A stretch of DNA of 64,000 nt from Lumbricus terrestris (GCA_949752735.1 OX457043.1:37260605-37324604); one strand, 5' to 3'; counted from the first letter of the stretch, positions 23,395 through 35,813 are shown. The notes: generated by a model from the letters alone, not told the origin. Translations and numbers: made by a program.

Positions 23395-24022
23395 GTCAGA
23401 TGCAGTGACTTAATCATCAAATGAAGTTGAAACTCCCAAAATAAGCTCAAGCTCTCTGCTTGCCATCTACTCGTGTCACTCACAACACTCATGACGGTTG
23501 GGTCCAAACGATTCTTTTATGTTGAAGATGAATCATTTTGAGTCTGCCTGTATAGTGTCTCTCTAAGATGTGTCCAAGACTTAAACCAGGCACCGAATTT
23601 CGCAGTAAACTTGAAAAGGGACACTTTAGCACAGCTTGTCCATAACACTGATCGATCCGAGTACAACGCATTTGTCATTTTTCAATATTCTATTCATATG
23701 TCAGATGGATGGATAGTTGTTGGCGAAATAGTGCAGAAATGCAGTTGTTCTCTGACTGAGTTTTGTGCATTAGGCCTACACTTCTATAATTTTAAAGTAA
23801 GTAGGCAAGTATGGTAGGCCTGCCTGTAATGTGATCCTATTGACTGCACCAGAAGTGCAAACACTACTTTTGATTTAAATATTACATAATTTTACAAGAT
23901 ACAACTGTAGGCCTAGGTTGTATATTTCTTGAAAAAACTGGACGGGTGAAACGCGCAGAGTTCCGCGAGCAAATAGTGCTCTGAGAAAGGTTCCGCCACT
24001 AGAAAAAGGTTGAAAATCACTG
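22628..24022. mobile_element. hAT element (1,395 bp) inserted in LINE RT
   Basis: Termini CAGTGATTTTCAACC / GGTTGAAAATCACTG are perfect inverted repeats, flanked by the 8-bp duplication GTGTAGAC at 22620-22627 and 24023-24030. The duplicated bases lie in the LINE codons for the FD..VDH region, so removing the element restores continuity. GGTTCCGC motifs recur subterminally. The interior has a (TA)n run at 23348-23392 and no recognisable transposase; it is nonautonomous. Confidence 0.94.
23348..23392. repeat. (TA)n microsatellite
   Basis: About 22 TA dinucleotides inside the hAT element; it generates spurious I/Y open frames on both strands. Confidence 0.95.
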
Positions 24023-24059
24023 GTGTAGACCATGATATCCTTCTTAGGCATCTTTCAGG

Positions 24060-25200
24060 TAACTGTAGGCCTAACGATATCCTTGGTCCCACACATACAT
24101 TCTTACCCTGCTATATATACTGTTGAGTGTTAATTACACATGTTAAGTTAGGAAGAGGCCCTAGTTCATGATTAGTTAATAATTTGATTGAGAACTTTCA
24201 CATTGCTCTGTTTAATTAATTGACCAGTGCTATAACCAGTACTTAGGGGCAAAATATATATTAAACAGGGGCAAACATTGCGGAATATAGCAACGGTCAG
24301 CCACGACGTTAGGTGATAGAAAATGAATAATAAAAGATCGGCTGCTGCGCATGGGCAGTGAAGAGCTGAAGAGGCTAGAGAGACGGATGTCATGGCCGAC
24401 GCTGGAACGGTCGCAAGTTGTCGGTAATTGTTGTCGGATATTATCGTGTGGTTTCCGTGACATTCGGGACGATCGAAAGACGGAGTAACGAAAGTTTAGT
24501 GTCCTAAAGTGTGGACAATACAGAAGGTCGAAGAGCGTAACGAAACGATCGAAACAGCGCATTACTTACCTGTAATAAGCGTCTATACACTGCAGTCTTC
24601 AGCGTGTATCATAGATCCTCAAGGTTACTTCTCATGACAATGTGAAGTGACAAATAAACTACTAACGTTACGTCGAACTGTAATCGAAGGTAGCAATAGT
24701 TGGTAAATTCGATACGGAACAAGAACTGTTCAAATCGCAGACAGCTACAGCAAAGATATTCGACATTTGAGAAGAAACATACGACAATGAATATCAATGG
24801 AGAAATGAAGCCTACTGCCTGGAGATCAGCGACTGGTGAGAAGACGATGAAAACTGGCCGGTGGTGAGCAACTACAAGAACTAAAGAATTCAACGCAGGA
24901 GGGTTGATATCAAAGTTATATCCTTTAAAATTACTTTAATCAGTACTGGTTTAAGTAAGGCTGTTTAAGAAAGGATTGTATTTAATCTGACATTTCCACA
25001 ACCCCTTAGAAGAAGGATTTGTGTTCTGTATATATTAATATTTCATATGCTAATATTATTTGTTTATATAGTAAAAAAATGACTTGTTGATTTGCTGACA
25101 TATAGGACAACAACCTACATTACAATGAATAGAAAGATAGCATGCAAATGAGTAACTTGATTTCGGCTTTGAAATCTGGAAAGTATTTCCACTAAACTAT
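24060..25200. other. unresolved insertion within the CR1-like LINE
   Basis: The LINE coding order jumps from DHDILLRHL (24031-24060) to FLDWLDSFL (25235) across this stretch, which has no LINE similarity. Its termini were not resolved: a solo LTR was considered (TGTTGAGTG at 24120) but no matching end and duplication were found. The GC-richer core at 24270-24600 encodes nothing recognised. Confidence 0.45.
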
Positions 25201-26339
25201 TGAGCCGTAGTGTGGTCTTACTTACCGTTACAGTAACTTTCTTGACTGGCTCGACTCTTTCCTACACAATTGCTCCTTTTCAGTCCTCTATGGTCTTACT
25301 AAATCTCCATGGGATCCTGCCCCATTTGGTTTGCCACAGGGATCAGTCTTTGGCCCCTACTCCATATCATTTACACGGTTGACCTTGGTTCTTATTTTGC
25401 AGCACATGCTATTAGTGTTGTGAAGCGGAAAAATTGTTCAGAAAATTTCCTATATTTTTCCAGAAAATTTCCAGCATATTTTTCCAGAAAATTTTCGATA
25501 TTTTTCCATGAATACAATATTACTAAATAACAATTTAAATCCATAAATATATTTAAACAATCAATGCAAGCTATATTATTTAGCTATTGCTCATTTTTCA
25601 TTCAATAGGCATGTTATTGCTTACTGTTTAGTCACTTTAGTGTATACACCGACAATACATTTAAGAATTAATTGCAATCAAACTTCACTGTTATTATGGA
25701 AAAACTATTTTTACGATTTAGTCTACTAACTCTCCTTATATTTTTTACTCATGAAAATACGAGAGAAAAACAGCAATTGATGCAGTAGCACTATGGACAC
25801 CAAATGTTTTAAAATTAAAGAACTGCAACAGATTAATTCCTACGAGGCCTATTACATAGGCCTGCTATTATTTTATGCTTGAAATGTGATGCTAAATTGG
25901 CATAGCCATTGGAGTCTTAGACTAATCTATTGTCAAATCTGCCTTGCTTGGTAAGTAGTTTTTGGTTAAACTTTTCAAGGCAACTAGTGTCTGGACTAGA
26001 TGGTAAATTTGGTTTTTAAAATTTCTTATGTAACCTTATTTATTTATTTACTGTCCATAATTATTTTCTATAATTTTATATCGTCTGAAATCTCTTAAAT
26101 TCTTTCCTTACTTTCAAGGATTCAGCTAATTTACATCACCAGTTAACTGCTTCAACATAATGCTAAATAGTACAGTAAAAGAAATAGTTGAACAGGTTCA
26201 GAGCAGCTGAGAAAATGTTGAATTGTAAGATATCTGAACTGTTAACCTTTACCACTCAGATTTTTTCCGCGCCAACCCCACCAGATCAGAATTAAATTGC
26301 CGTGAATATTAGTCACAGTTCAACATTTATTTTCACCAA

Positions 26340-26600
26340 ACAACATTATTCAAATTATGATATATATGACATATATGACATAAATGATATAATATATTAT
26401 ATATATATATCATATATATCATATATCATATATATCTATGATATATATAATACAAATGTATATATCATATATCATATATATTGTATATATATATCTTATA
26501 TATCATATATATATCATATATATGAAATATAAAAATGATACATCATATATATATCATATATGTCACATACATATATCATATATGATATATATCACTGACC
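26340..26600. repeat. AT-rich palindromic microsatellite tract
   Basis: Mixed TATATCATATATGATATAT repeats, almost pure A+T with isolated C/G, capable of cruciform folding. It gives meaningless I/Y-rich frames. Confidence 0.9.
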
Positions 26601-26604
26601 TGAG

Positions 26605-27369
26605 AAGCTAGAATCACAATGGAAGTGACACGCACCCAGGCTTTGTGGACGAACATTAATCCCCTGGACATAATCCCCGCACATTATCTCTCCCAGATAG
26701 GAAATTATTCCCAGGGTATGATTTATTCACTCCTGGGTAAGGCATTATCTATAAAGATAATTATGCTAAGTCGTCATAGCCTATAATTACATATTGGACA
26801 AATATTGCAAGAATATATTAAGGTGTATATTTCTATATTATGACAATAATACTTAATACATACGAATATGTTAGACTGCTGCTTGTTTGTTAACTTATTA
26901 CAATAATTGTTCAAAGTTCGTCACAGCTGTTGTTTACTGTAGCCTAGATGCCTAGATATAATTTTATATGCGAACAGCATTAAAAAGGCGGTACTTAAGG
27001 TAAGACGAACACAAAAATGACAGGTCTTAAATGTAAACTAAACCTAAATGACTCTAGCTATAATCTTATTGTCAGCCACGAATAGCAGAATGGAACTAAC
27101 AAGTCTTAACTTTGCATCTGATCAGCAGTATCAAGTTTTTAACCATCATGGTCTTACAAGGAATAACACAGTGAACAAAAGCAGGACAATTAATAAAGCG
27201 TTATCAATTAAATGCAGAAATAGGCCAATTGCACGGAGGGATTAACCCGAGTTATGTCCACAGGAAAATTATCTACACCAATGGGAGGATGGATAATGCC
27301 CAGGGGATTAATGTTCGTCCACCGAGCCTGAGTGCGTGTCACTTCCATTGTGATTCTAGCTTCTCAGGT
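26605..27369. mobile_element. inverted-repeat DNA element, ~80-bp termini
   Basis: The left arm begins CTGAGAAGCTAGAATCACAA and continues to AACATTAATCCCCTGG; the right arm is its reverse complement, ending near 27369 with GATTCTAGCTTCTCAG. Arms are about 80 bp with few mismatches. No clear target duplication was found, so the superfamily is open. It lies within the hAT element 25413-29213. Confidence 0.75.
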
Positions 27370-27394
27370 TGTAAAACTATAACAATAATAAAAA

Positions 27395-27830
27395 ATGGCG
27401 GCCATTTTGGACGCCATCTTGATTTACAGAGAGAGAGCTTCTACTGGATTGCTTGGCACTTTTGATATGTTATTTTACTCATATTCCTTCACCTATCCTG
27501 AAAATTTCAGCTTGTTACGAGCATTTTCCAGGTGATAACTAATGACATTGAAAAATGACGGCCATCTTGGACGCCATCTTGGATTTCAGAAAGAGCTCAT
27601 GAAGGATCGCTTGGCACTTTTGGCATGTTATTCTACTCATACTCCTACACCTATCCTGAAAATTTGAGCCTGTTAAGAGCTTTTTCCAGATGATGACTAA
27701 TGACTTTGGGAAATGGCGGCCATTTTGTAAGAGCTCTTGAAGGATTGTTTGGCACTTTTCGTATCCCATTCTACTAATATTCCTACACCTATCCTGAAAA
27801 TTTCTGCTCGTTATGAGCTATTTCAACATT
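27395..27830 (+). repeat. ~160-bp tandem repeat, three units
   Basis: Three units start near 27395, 27553 and 27708 with AATGGCGGCCATTTTG-like or ATGACGGCCATCTTGG sequence, followed by CTTGGCACTTTT and ACACCTATCCTGAAAAT. The AAGATGGCGGCC wording echoes the dispersed repeat at 4.4 and 14.3 kb, but overall similarity is limited. Confidence 0.75.
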
Positions 27831-28010
27831 TTTATTTAATGTTCCTGGAAAAAATCCAATGGGAAAAAACTGGGAAAAACTTTCCCATTTTTTCAACTGG
27901 CACTATATCACATTTTTCTTAGAATTTCTTCCTGAACTCAAAAATATCTTTCTTTTGCTTGTAGCACCAAAATGCACAATAACAATGTTTTCGACCGCTA
28001 AGAGCTCGGA

Positions 28011-29121
28011 CTATGGTGGCCAATCTGCGGCACGCGTGCCCCTTGTGGCACGCCGGCCTATGATGAGTGGCGCGGAGGACCATGGAATTTTTGAAAAATA
28101 TTTAAGCCAGCTCTGGCTGCTCTGCTAGTTTAAAATGTTATCTCTTAGGCGAGTCTTAGGTGCCTCTGCATCTCCGTAACTGCAGTGACCAGAGGTGAAG
28201 TCAACTAGCATGACAGCTGCAGACGAACGCAGCACAGGAGCTCAAAGCGGACTGAGGCTGACGGTCAAAGCTCATTTTCTCCACAGCATATTTCTGCCAT
28301 TCGAAGATAAGACTTTGGGTTTACCCCCACTGTAGGGTTGCAGGATCAGACAAAGGAAGAGAGCGCATCTTCTCAAATATGTTTCTGTTATTGGCTTCAG
28401 CATTGCTGCTTGCAGCAAGACAGCTAATCCCTCAAGAAAGTATGAAGATGACATTGTCTTGCTGGAGTATGGTGCAAATTTGAAAGAACAGCATTTTTAG
28501 AACAACAGTAACAATACTTTACTCTGGTAAAGTCATCCAAATTCTGTCTGTCTGTTGTGAACTGTAACAACTGTGGTTTGTAAATAATTAGTGTTGAACT
28601 TCAGCAAGTTACATGGGGACTCCAATGAAAAATACCGACCTGGGTTAGCTATCAGGACTAATTTTACCAGCCAGAGACAGCACCTTTTTGGCAAAACAGT
28701 AAAAAAAATCAGCAAAAGGGATCAATTGATATTGATGGTAAAATTTATACAAGTTAAGTCTGATATCAGCGATTCAGCATAAAATAAAAACGTATTCTGA
28801 TGGCGAGTAAAGGCTTTGTCAAATTTTTTGAAAGTTAGGTGTGCCCAAAATCGAAGCAATAATAATAAGTAACATTGCCCTTGAACGCAACATGACCATG
28901 CGGCTCAGCAGGGTACTTGGAGTAAGCAAGAATCATCATTTTTTTAGCTGGCCATGAATTAACACTGTGCTTACACCAAATCTGCATAGTTACTTTATGT
29001 AAGCGCATATTTCACATTGGAACAGGTCACAATGCCACTTTGGTATATTACCCGGTAGGTGGTGGCACGCGGACACGTGATTTTTTGTGGCACACTATGT
29101 GCAAAAGGTTGGCCACCACTG
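28011..29121. mobile_element. hAT-like element nested in larger hAT
   Basis: The right end GGTTGGCCACCACTG and left end CTATGGTGGCCAATC are inverted repeats of a CAGTGGTGGCCAACC-type hAT, with the palindromic GTGGCACGC motif repeated near both ends. Flanking 8-mers do not match, so the target duplication has decayed or one end is deleted. Interior frames are short and stop-filled. Confidence 0.65.
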
Positions 29122-30438
29122 TGTTAGATGTATTTTTCCGGTCTACAAAAAATTTCCGGAAAATTTCTGGAAATTTTTTCGAAGATTATTTTTCCGGAAA
29201 AGCTACATCACTACATGCTATCCTAAGCTAGTCAATAGTCATATGCTGATGATGTCCAAGCATACACCTGTACTGCCTGGCATCTGCTGCTGCCACAGTC
29301 CGGGTCAGGGCCAAGCGTTGGATATCCTCGGCGTGGATGTTGTCGAACCGCTTACGGCTCAACCCATCCAAGTCTCAATTCATCTGGCTGGGCACGCGGC
29401 AATAGCTCGCTACTAGCAGCCTTTGCCTCTGAGTTCCTGCAGTTTGCTTTTCCTATCTCTGTTCGTGATCTTGGAGTTATCCTAGATCAGGAGCCTACCT
29501 TTGCACAGCACATGAACCAGATCTGTCGTAACTGCTACTATCAGTCGCGCCAACTCAAGAGTTGTCTCTCGCTCTCTTACCCCAATGCCACCACTACTCT
29601 TATCCATTCCTTTGTTGTCACTTGCCTCGACTACTGCTGGTCTCTCTACGCTGGTCTCTCATCTGTGTTGTTGGGGTGCTTGGAGTGGGGCCTGCGCATG
29701 GTCACACACCATATTCCAAAATTTGATCATGTCACCGATAAATTATATGCGGGAGGTCCTGCATTGGCTCCATATTCCACAGTGAATTATATACCGGGTC
29801 TCTGCTTTGGTGTGGTAGTGCTTCTTGGGTATTGCTCCTGTATTTGCAAGAGCTATGTTTCTCTACTTTGTTGTCCAGGGACGTCATGCTCTACGTTCTT
29901 CCACTCATGGTGAACTCCTCATTCCCCGAGCACAAACTGCATCATGCGTTCTCTGTAATTGGCCCATGATATGGAATGGGCTACCACTGTCTATACGCCT
30001 TACACCTAGAGTTTGCTCGGAAGCATTTTATCGGAGCCTTAAAACAGTACCTTTCATCCGAGGTTGGGTCGGGATTGCTCCTGAGTAGTAACTTTGAAGG
30101 AGTGCTATAAATCTGCATAATGAATGAATGAACAGGATAAACCCTTTGCCTTGAGAGCAAAAAGGATACAAAAAGAAGCAAGAGAGAGGGAATATAGAAA
30201 ATTGAATCAAGAAATATGCAGAGGCAGATCGCCTCAGACCGAGAGGAACTCAAAGAAACAGGAACAAAAGCTGGACACTGTGGACAGTAGAAACAACGAT
30301 GTGAAGTTTTAATGTAACATCACAATGACTCATGACATAAACAGAGGCTGTGAATACCACACTACGGCAGCAGTGGATACGATAGCTTCATCTAATAAGA
30401 CTGAAAAGGATAGGCCTCCTAAGAGAATAGGGTGACGC

Positions 30439-32203
30439 CAGGGCCGGATTAAGGCATGTTCAACATGTTCGACTGAAAAGGGCCCCACACTTTAGGGGGC
30501 CCCCACACATGCAATAGAAAAATTTTCACCCATGCAGTATGTTTCTCATTATTGCTACTAATATTAATTGTGATAGCAAAAACGAGTTTAAATCTCTGAT
30601 CAAATTGAAAAAATATTCGAAAACTACTGATTTTGACATATTCAACTTTTGCACATGTGTGGGGGTCCTTATTGGAATTTTCATTACCAGGCAGATTGAT
30701 CTTGAAATCAGTCAGAAATTCTAGTAAGAGCTATAACGTTTATTGCTAATTTATACACCTCATCAAATCGGAACTCAAGTGCCATGCATCGCATTTATAT
30801 GAAATGGCGCCATTATAAATTATTGTGTATACTATACAGATCTGTTTGTATGAAGTCAAACAATCAATCAATCACATAAATTAGTATAGTGTCTAGTAAA
30901 GAAATCTACTCAAAGGCGCTCCCAACCCAGGCCTGGTCAAAATTAGAAAAGCATAAGAAGATGAAAGAAAGAGCCTGCCGAGTCATGGGGAAGCGAAAGA
31001 AGACCACAGGGAGGCTATTCCAGATAGCTGGACCCACTACCAGGAATGCTCTTCACTGCATGGTGACAGTACGCGAAAAGGGGCAAAGAAGTCTCTACAG
31101 GTAGCTGTGCGCAGTGAAAGGCGGTCCATGCAGAGAGAGTAAGAGACAGAAGACGGGGTGAAAAGTTAACATTGGTAGGATGGAGCTTGAACCATGCAAG
31201 GTCTACCACTGGCAAAAGCGCGGAAATATATCAATCAATCAAATATTTTTATTTTGCAACCAAAGTATATATGACAGGTTTACACATCTTGCTCATTGGT
31301 TACAAAAAGGGGAGGCCCTAAAGGGATAAAATAATCCCGCTGTCTAAGGACACCAACTAATATATTGAGTTGACGATCTGAGGTGGCCATAACGAAATCT
31401 TTGCAAAATCAACATAGTGAATGACAAAATTGACAAAACAATCAAGCAACTTATGCTAGAAAAACGGAAGAGAAAACACAACGAAATAAATGGAAACTGA
31501 AAAGCTCAACGCTGCTGAGTCACAAGCAATTATGAAAAAAGAACAAAAAACTTAACTACTGAACGGAGATCTACTGCAGTACATACATAGAACGAACAGT
31601 GCTTTACTCTTATTAGGTGCCTTCTATTAGAAAGGCGCTAAGTTTATTCTTAAAATCCCAAATACTGGGGATCAATCGTATTTCCCTTGGAAAAGCAGAC
31701 TATCCAACGCAAAAGGTGATAAGACGTTATACACGTTAAGGGAAACTGTCTATGCCCTGGTTATAGAAATACGGTATATAATATAATGTTAGTTTGCAAT
31801 AAGTGGCGATGCTACACCAGGGCAAATGTCCTGGTAAAAAAAACTTTATCCTACCATGGTCGTTTTCCTGCTCCTCAAGATTGCCAAGAATTTATTTGGG
31901 GCACAAAAGCGCTTTTGCACTGTTTGCTTGTAACAGTACGCTGTCAATGCCCTGGTTTGAAACAATGTCTAACCATGTATCACTTTAATAATTATTCTTA
32001 AACAGAATACTTTAACACTAGACTGGAATACTAAAAGACATGTTTATATTGTAAGAATAGAAATATTGAATTAACAGTTGATTTGTTGAATAGGCCTATA
32101 TATCCTATACAACACGTTTTGTGTGTCATTTTGTCAACCTTTTGTAAGTTGGGGCCTCCACAACTTTACCGAAGAGGGCCCCACATTTGTTAATCCGGCC
32201 CTG
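30439..32203. mobile_element. hAT element (1,765 bp), CAGGGCCGGATTAAG family
   Basis: Termini are CAGGGCCGGATTAAG and TTAATCCGGCCCTG, flanked by GGTGACGC (30431-30438) and AGTGACGC (32204-32211), seven of eight bases matching. Inside both ends are GGGCCCCACA motifs. A LINE 3' end lies inside (30858-31240). A 189-bp relative with the same termini is at 62137-62325. No transposase frame recognised. Confidence 0.85.
30858..31240 (-). mobile_element. CR1-like LINE 3' end fragment nested in hAT
   Basis: The minus strand carries ACTCAAAGGCGCTCCCAACCC-type sequence shared by CR1 3' ends here (near 3880 and 20600), and the (ATCA)n tail at 30860-30875. The coding trace is weak and degenerate. A second ATCAATCAATCA at 31228 may be the other target duplication. 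Confidence 0.6.
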
Positions 32204-32479
32204 AGTGACGCGACAAAAGTGTGCAGGACAAAAAGTGCACCCACAAATGCACACAGTCACAAAAGCATGCCTATGAAAGCGTGCAAAAAATCAGACAATA
32301 GCATAGTAGAAGCATTTATGTAAACATGAAATGAACTAGATTTATAAGAACTTAAAACAGAGTTATAGAAAATGTTTGTCCTAAAAATGAACAAGAATTA
32401 TAAGACAGAGAAAAACACAAATAAAGAAGTCTACAAGAATATTTTTCAACTATAAATTTTGAAATTGTCATGCAAATTT

Positions 32480-33310
32480 ATCAAGTCGATAAAGTACCGT
32501 ATTTTCACTAATATAACACACACCCGAATATAACCTGCTACATTTTGCAATTTGAGTAAAAATTGAATTATATAACACACACATGCCAATAAGACGCACC
32601 CATTTTCGTACGTCTAACTATATGTAATTACTCAAACTCAAGCGCTAACGTTAATGTGACTCGTGCATTATATAATTTCTGCCTGTGCAAAGTGTGCATA
32701 GTCATAACTGGTTCAATTACACGCAAATAAAATAATCCATTTGATGAAAATCTTTTCGTAAAGAAAATAGAAGATTCCTGCTAAAATGAATGTTTCACTA
32801 ACGTCTACTATATAAATATAACGATTTACTGTAAGCGCGAATTACCTTGTTTCCAATTTTTTCTGGCACTGGTAAGGTCTTCACAAGGTAAGGATTCATC
32901 GTTTAAAGATCATAGCATTGAAGAAGTGAATAATTTGATAGGAAGACTTCGACAAAAGCCGGTTTCATCAAGCAAAACGATCTTACAAGTTAAATGTATT
33001 TTTTATCGAATTTAAGTATGCGCCCATTGTAGCATTTTATCGACAATCCAAGTTATAATTGAAGGAAGAATTTATTTAATCAACCCCACTTCCATATAAC
33101 CTTAAATAATGAGCATGAAACCTACTAAATATTGTGTCATGCGGTAATGACGAGCGTGTGCTCTGCACTTAAACCTAGTATTGGTGTTCTCTTATAACGA
33201 CGATTCTTGACCAGGAAATGAAATATATTTTTTTTACTTTACATCTTTAGGCCAAGACAATATAATTAACCATATATAAATATTGAAAGTAAGTTGAGAA
33301 AAGTAAAAGA
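32480..33310 (+). repeat. dispersed repeat family, copy 1
   Basis: Begins ACCGTATTTTCACTAATATA and shares ordered blocks with 43235-44060: TATATAATTTCTG, GCATAGTCATAACT, CGTTATGCAAAGAAAA-like, CCCACTTCCATATA(A/T)CCTTAAATAATGAGC and GGCCAAG(A/G)..AATA. It is a diverged interspersed repeat of unknown class; the start motif resembles DNA transposon termini but no matching right end was identified. Confidence 0.6.
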
Positions 33311-33319
33311 GTGAGAGAC

Positions 33320-34015
33320 AACTGAGTTGTTGTATACTGTTGTACTTATTTGTATACTGTTGTACTTATTTAATAAGTCTCTTTCAGAAGGTCACCTTCC
33401 AGCATCTGAGAAACGTGCTCTTGTATTTCCATCTCTCAAGAAGCCCAACCTGGATCCTAGCTTGTGCCAAAATTATCGCCCTATTGCAAATCTTTCTTTT
33501 CTCTCTAAGACTTTAAAGCGACTTGTTTCTTTGCAACTTCTCCCTTATCTTAAGCAATCGGGCCTTCTACCTCCCAGGCTTTAGAGCTCACCACTCGACT
33601 GAAACTGCTCTTCTTTCTCTTCTTTCTGACATCTATTCTGCTATGGATAAATCACAGATTACTCTTCTGGCTCTCTTTGATGCATCTTCAGCATTTGATA
33701 TGGTAGACCATGATATTCTACTACATCATCTTGAAACTTCTTTTGGTCTTAGTGGCCTTCCTCTTCTTTGGTTTAGTCCAAATGGTTAAACTAGATGATT
33801 CTCGCACCTCATGGGTTCCTGTTAAATTTAGACTTCCTCAACGATCCGTACTAGGTCCACTTCTTTATATCTTGTTTACAGCTGATATTCCTCTTCTCTT
33901 TCCTAAACACTCAGCCTCTGGTCACCTCTATGCTGATGATGTCCAAACTTTTGCTCATGGCTCCTCTTCCCAACAACTTGCAGGTGTTGCAATTACAAGC
34001 AGCTAAATAAAATTA
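33320..34015 (+). mobile_element. CR1-like LINE RT fragment
   Basis: Three adjoining frames encode RT in order: KKPNLDPSLCQNYRPIANLS with FLSKTLKRLV; GFRAHHSTETALLSLLSDI with the catalytic segment LLALFDASSAFDMVDHDIL; then LPQRSVLGPLLYILFTAD and HLYADDVQTFAHG. Two frameshifts separate them and the copy stops after the YADD box, 5' and 3' truncated. The usual LPQGSVLGP glycine is arginine. Confidence 0.88.
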
Positions 34016-34509
34016 TTGTGCTTGATACAGAGTCTATGATGACTTCCAAAGGAAGTATTCAACAATTGAGTAAAAGTCGAATACACAGCGAAGTTTCACA
34101 TTTGTGAAGGATAAGGATGCTAGCAGACAAGAGAAGATACAGAAATTTTGAAAGGGGACAGGGTCGGCCTTAGGCATAGGCAAAGTAGGCAGTTGCCTAG
34201 GGCACCACAGTCTTGGGGGGCGCCGCAGCACCGGCGATTATTATTTTTTTACACTATATTCTTTTAAACTCAAGATTTTCGCTAATGGAAAGAATTTAAA
34301 ACAATTATTGATTTCATTGCAGCTGCTCAAGCAGACCTAATTCAATTTAAAGAAGTGCATAAAGTTTATATTGACTAATAAAATTCGATTTTTAACGGCA
34401 CTCCGTACTCTGTGCTTTGTAGTCTGTCTACAATAGACTCGATGTCTATGGGATAATATTGACATAGTGACATCTTTGACTGAATATGCCAACAATTGAA
34501 GAATTATTG

Positions 34510-34511
<2 letters not shown>

Positions 34512-34560
<49 letters not shown>
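34512..34560. repeat. (TA)n microsatellite
   Basis: Uninterrupted TA run directly abutting the Helitron 3' end at 34561; it provided the A|T target. Confidence 0.95.
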
Positions 34561-34561
<1 letters not shown>

Positions 34562-34896
34562 TAGCTGGGGTACCCAGCGTTGCCCGGGAATTTTAGGATT
34601 CGCAGCGTCCCCGGCCAATCCCCTACTTCCCCACCCTCACTTCGAAAATGACGTCAACAGGCCGTTATTGAAAAACGATTAAAATATACAGAGTCGCAAT
34701 TGCAGCGATGGCGCATACTTTAACACAGCGAAATTTAAAATGTCTAATATCTCGAGTTCTAAAGTGAATAGGAGGTGAACATAGCGCGCCTGAGTAAGTT
34801 GAGTGAAAGTCTATTTATGTACAATGTTTCAGGTCAGTAGTTGCAAAAGTGTGAGCATGCATAACTGACAAACATACGTACTTCCTTTCTTATAGA
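34561..34896 (-). mobile_element. short nonautonomous Helitron (336 bp)
   Basis: Reverse complement starts TCTATAAGAAAGGAAG and ends CCCGGGCAACGCTGGG, TACCCCAG, CTAG. It is flanked by A on one side and T on the other within a TA-rich tract. The 3' terminus is nearly the same as that of the 513-2199 Helitron. Confidence 0.8.
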
Positions 34897-35374
34897 TATA
34901 GATATATTCGTTTTAATGAGAAAAGACAATCTGACAATAACGCAGAAATGTTAACATGAGAGATAATGAATAATTAAAGTTAGAAGTTCAATTAGTTAGT
35001 CTTAAAGTAAGCTAGTAAATATTTTTATATAATGATCGTGGTATAAATTGAGAATTGTCCTTTAGTGGGAGAGTATAGTTGTGTTATAGTCGTCGTGTCT
35101 TATTGTTGACTGCTTAGGTTTGAATCTTTTGATCTTAAAAATAAAATTATATCAAACCCTATGATTACATGAAGCGTCAGAAGTTTATCGGGTCGAAAAG
35201 TGAAAAGTCGTAAGAAAAAACAGAAGACAAAAGTTAGAATAAAAAGACAATACGCACGGCTTCCAATTATTTAAACAAAGATGGGATTACGTCTACTATA
35301 TCTGTCAATGTTAGCATCCATTCGCCAGCTAGTATTATTCAGACTACGCGACGCTCAATTTCGATAGTGAAGAT

Positions 35375-35813
35375 CAGGGCCGGTGTCACGTGATATTCTA
35401 TCCCCCTTAAAGCTATCCCCCAACCGGTCTAGACTATCCTGATGATAAACCATTCTAGATATCCCCATTATTGAAAAATGCGTATAATTGAAAAATTAAT
35501 GCTGTAATCAAAGTTTAAAGTGACTCTAATTGTTTTAAGTGTCCTGAACAATGTCAGAGCAAGGCAACTCGAATTTAGTTAGTGCCTCTAAGTGTTCTTA
35601 AGTGTTCTAAATGTTCTAAGTGCTCTAAAACCAAAGCAAGCAACATTATTTTGTGGGAATGAACATAGGCTACCTGTCAGTGTTATTGTTAAAAACAAAG
35701 CAGATGGAAGTTAATTTGCGAAAATAAAAACACGCGGAAATGGCTTTTTCGACTTCTCTTCATCGGGGGAGGGGTACTATTAATACGGGGGATACTCTAT
35801 TTCATGACACAGG
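35375..35813. mobile_element. inverted-repeat element, possible MITE
   Basis: The left end GGTGTCACGTGATATTC with CTATCCCCC and the right end GGGGGATACTCTATTTCATGACAC form ~28-bp imperfect inverted repeats. The outermost bases have diverged and no duplication is clear. Confidence 0.45.

Larger units (their letters stand above)
25413..29213. mobile_element. large composite hAT element (3,801 bp) inserted in the same LINE
   Basis: Ends are TAGTGTTGTGAAGCGG and, reverse-complemented, TAGTGATGTAGCTTTTCC, with AT-rich TTTTTCC/GGAAAA subterminal repeats on both sides. The 8-bp duplication CATGCTAT is perfect (25405-25412 and 29214-29221). The LINE reading resumes directly outside. Inside are an AT-palindrome tract, an inverted-repeat element (26605-27369), a ~160-bp tandem repeat (27395-27830) and another hAT-like element (28011-29121). 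No intact transposase was recognised. Confidence 0.9.
22430..30133 (+). mobile_element. CR1-like LINE split by two hAT elements
   Basis: Plus-strand pieces follow ORF2 order. 22430-22627 encodes LELNNLHPVYQSSF and ends in the FDCVD catalytic region. 24031-24060 continues with HDILLRHL. 25205-25412 holds FLDWLDSFLHN and FGLPQGSVFGP. 29222-30090 runs from ADDVQAYTC through RDLGVILDQEPTF-like, PNATTTLIHSFV, TASCVL and MIWNGLPLSIR. It ends with GTGCTATAAATCTGCA and an (AATG)n tail at 30118-30133. hAT elements at 22628-24022 and 25413-29213 account for two gaps; 24060-25200 is a third, unresolved insertion. Many stops and frame changes. Confidence 0.82.

Noticed and set aside
24120..25090. Solo LTR inserted in the LINE
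   Set aside because: A TG start can be proposed but no CA end with a matching 4-6-bp duplication was found.
28011..29121. Intact hAT transposase in the nested element
   Set aside because: Frames are short and interrupted, and no DDE or dimerisation motif could be recognised.
23348..34560. I/Y-rich open frames in TA microsatellites (23.35, 26.4 and 34.5 kb)
   Set aside because: Simple-sequence artefacts readable on both strands.
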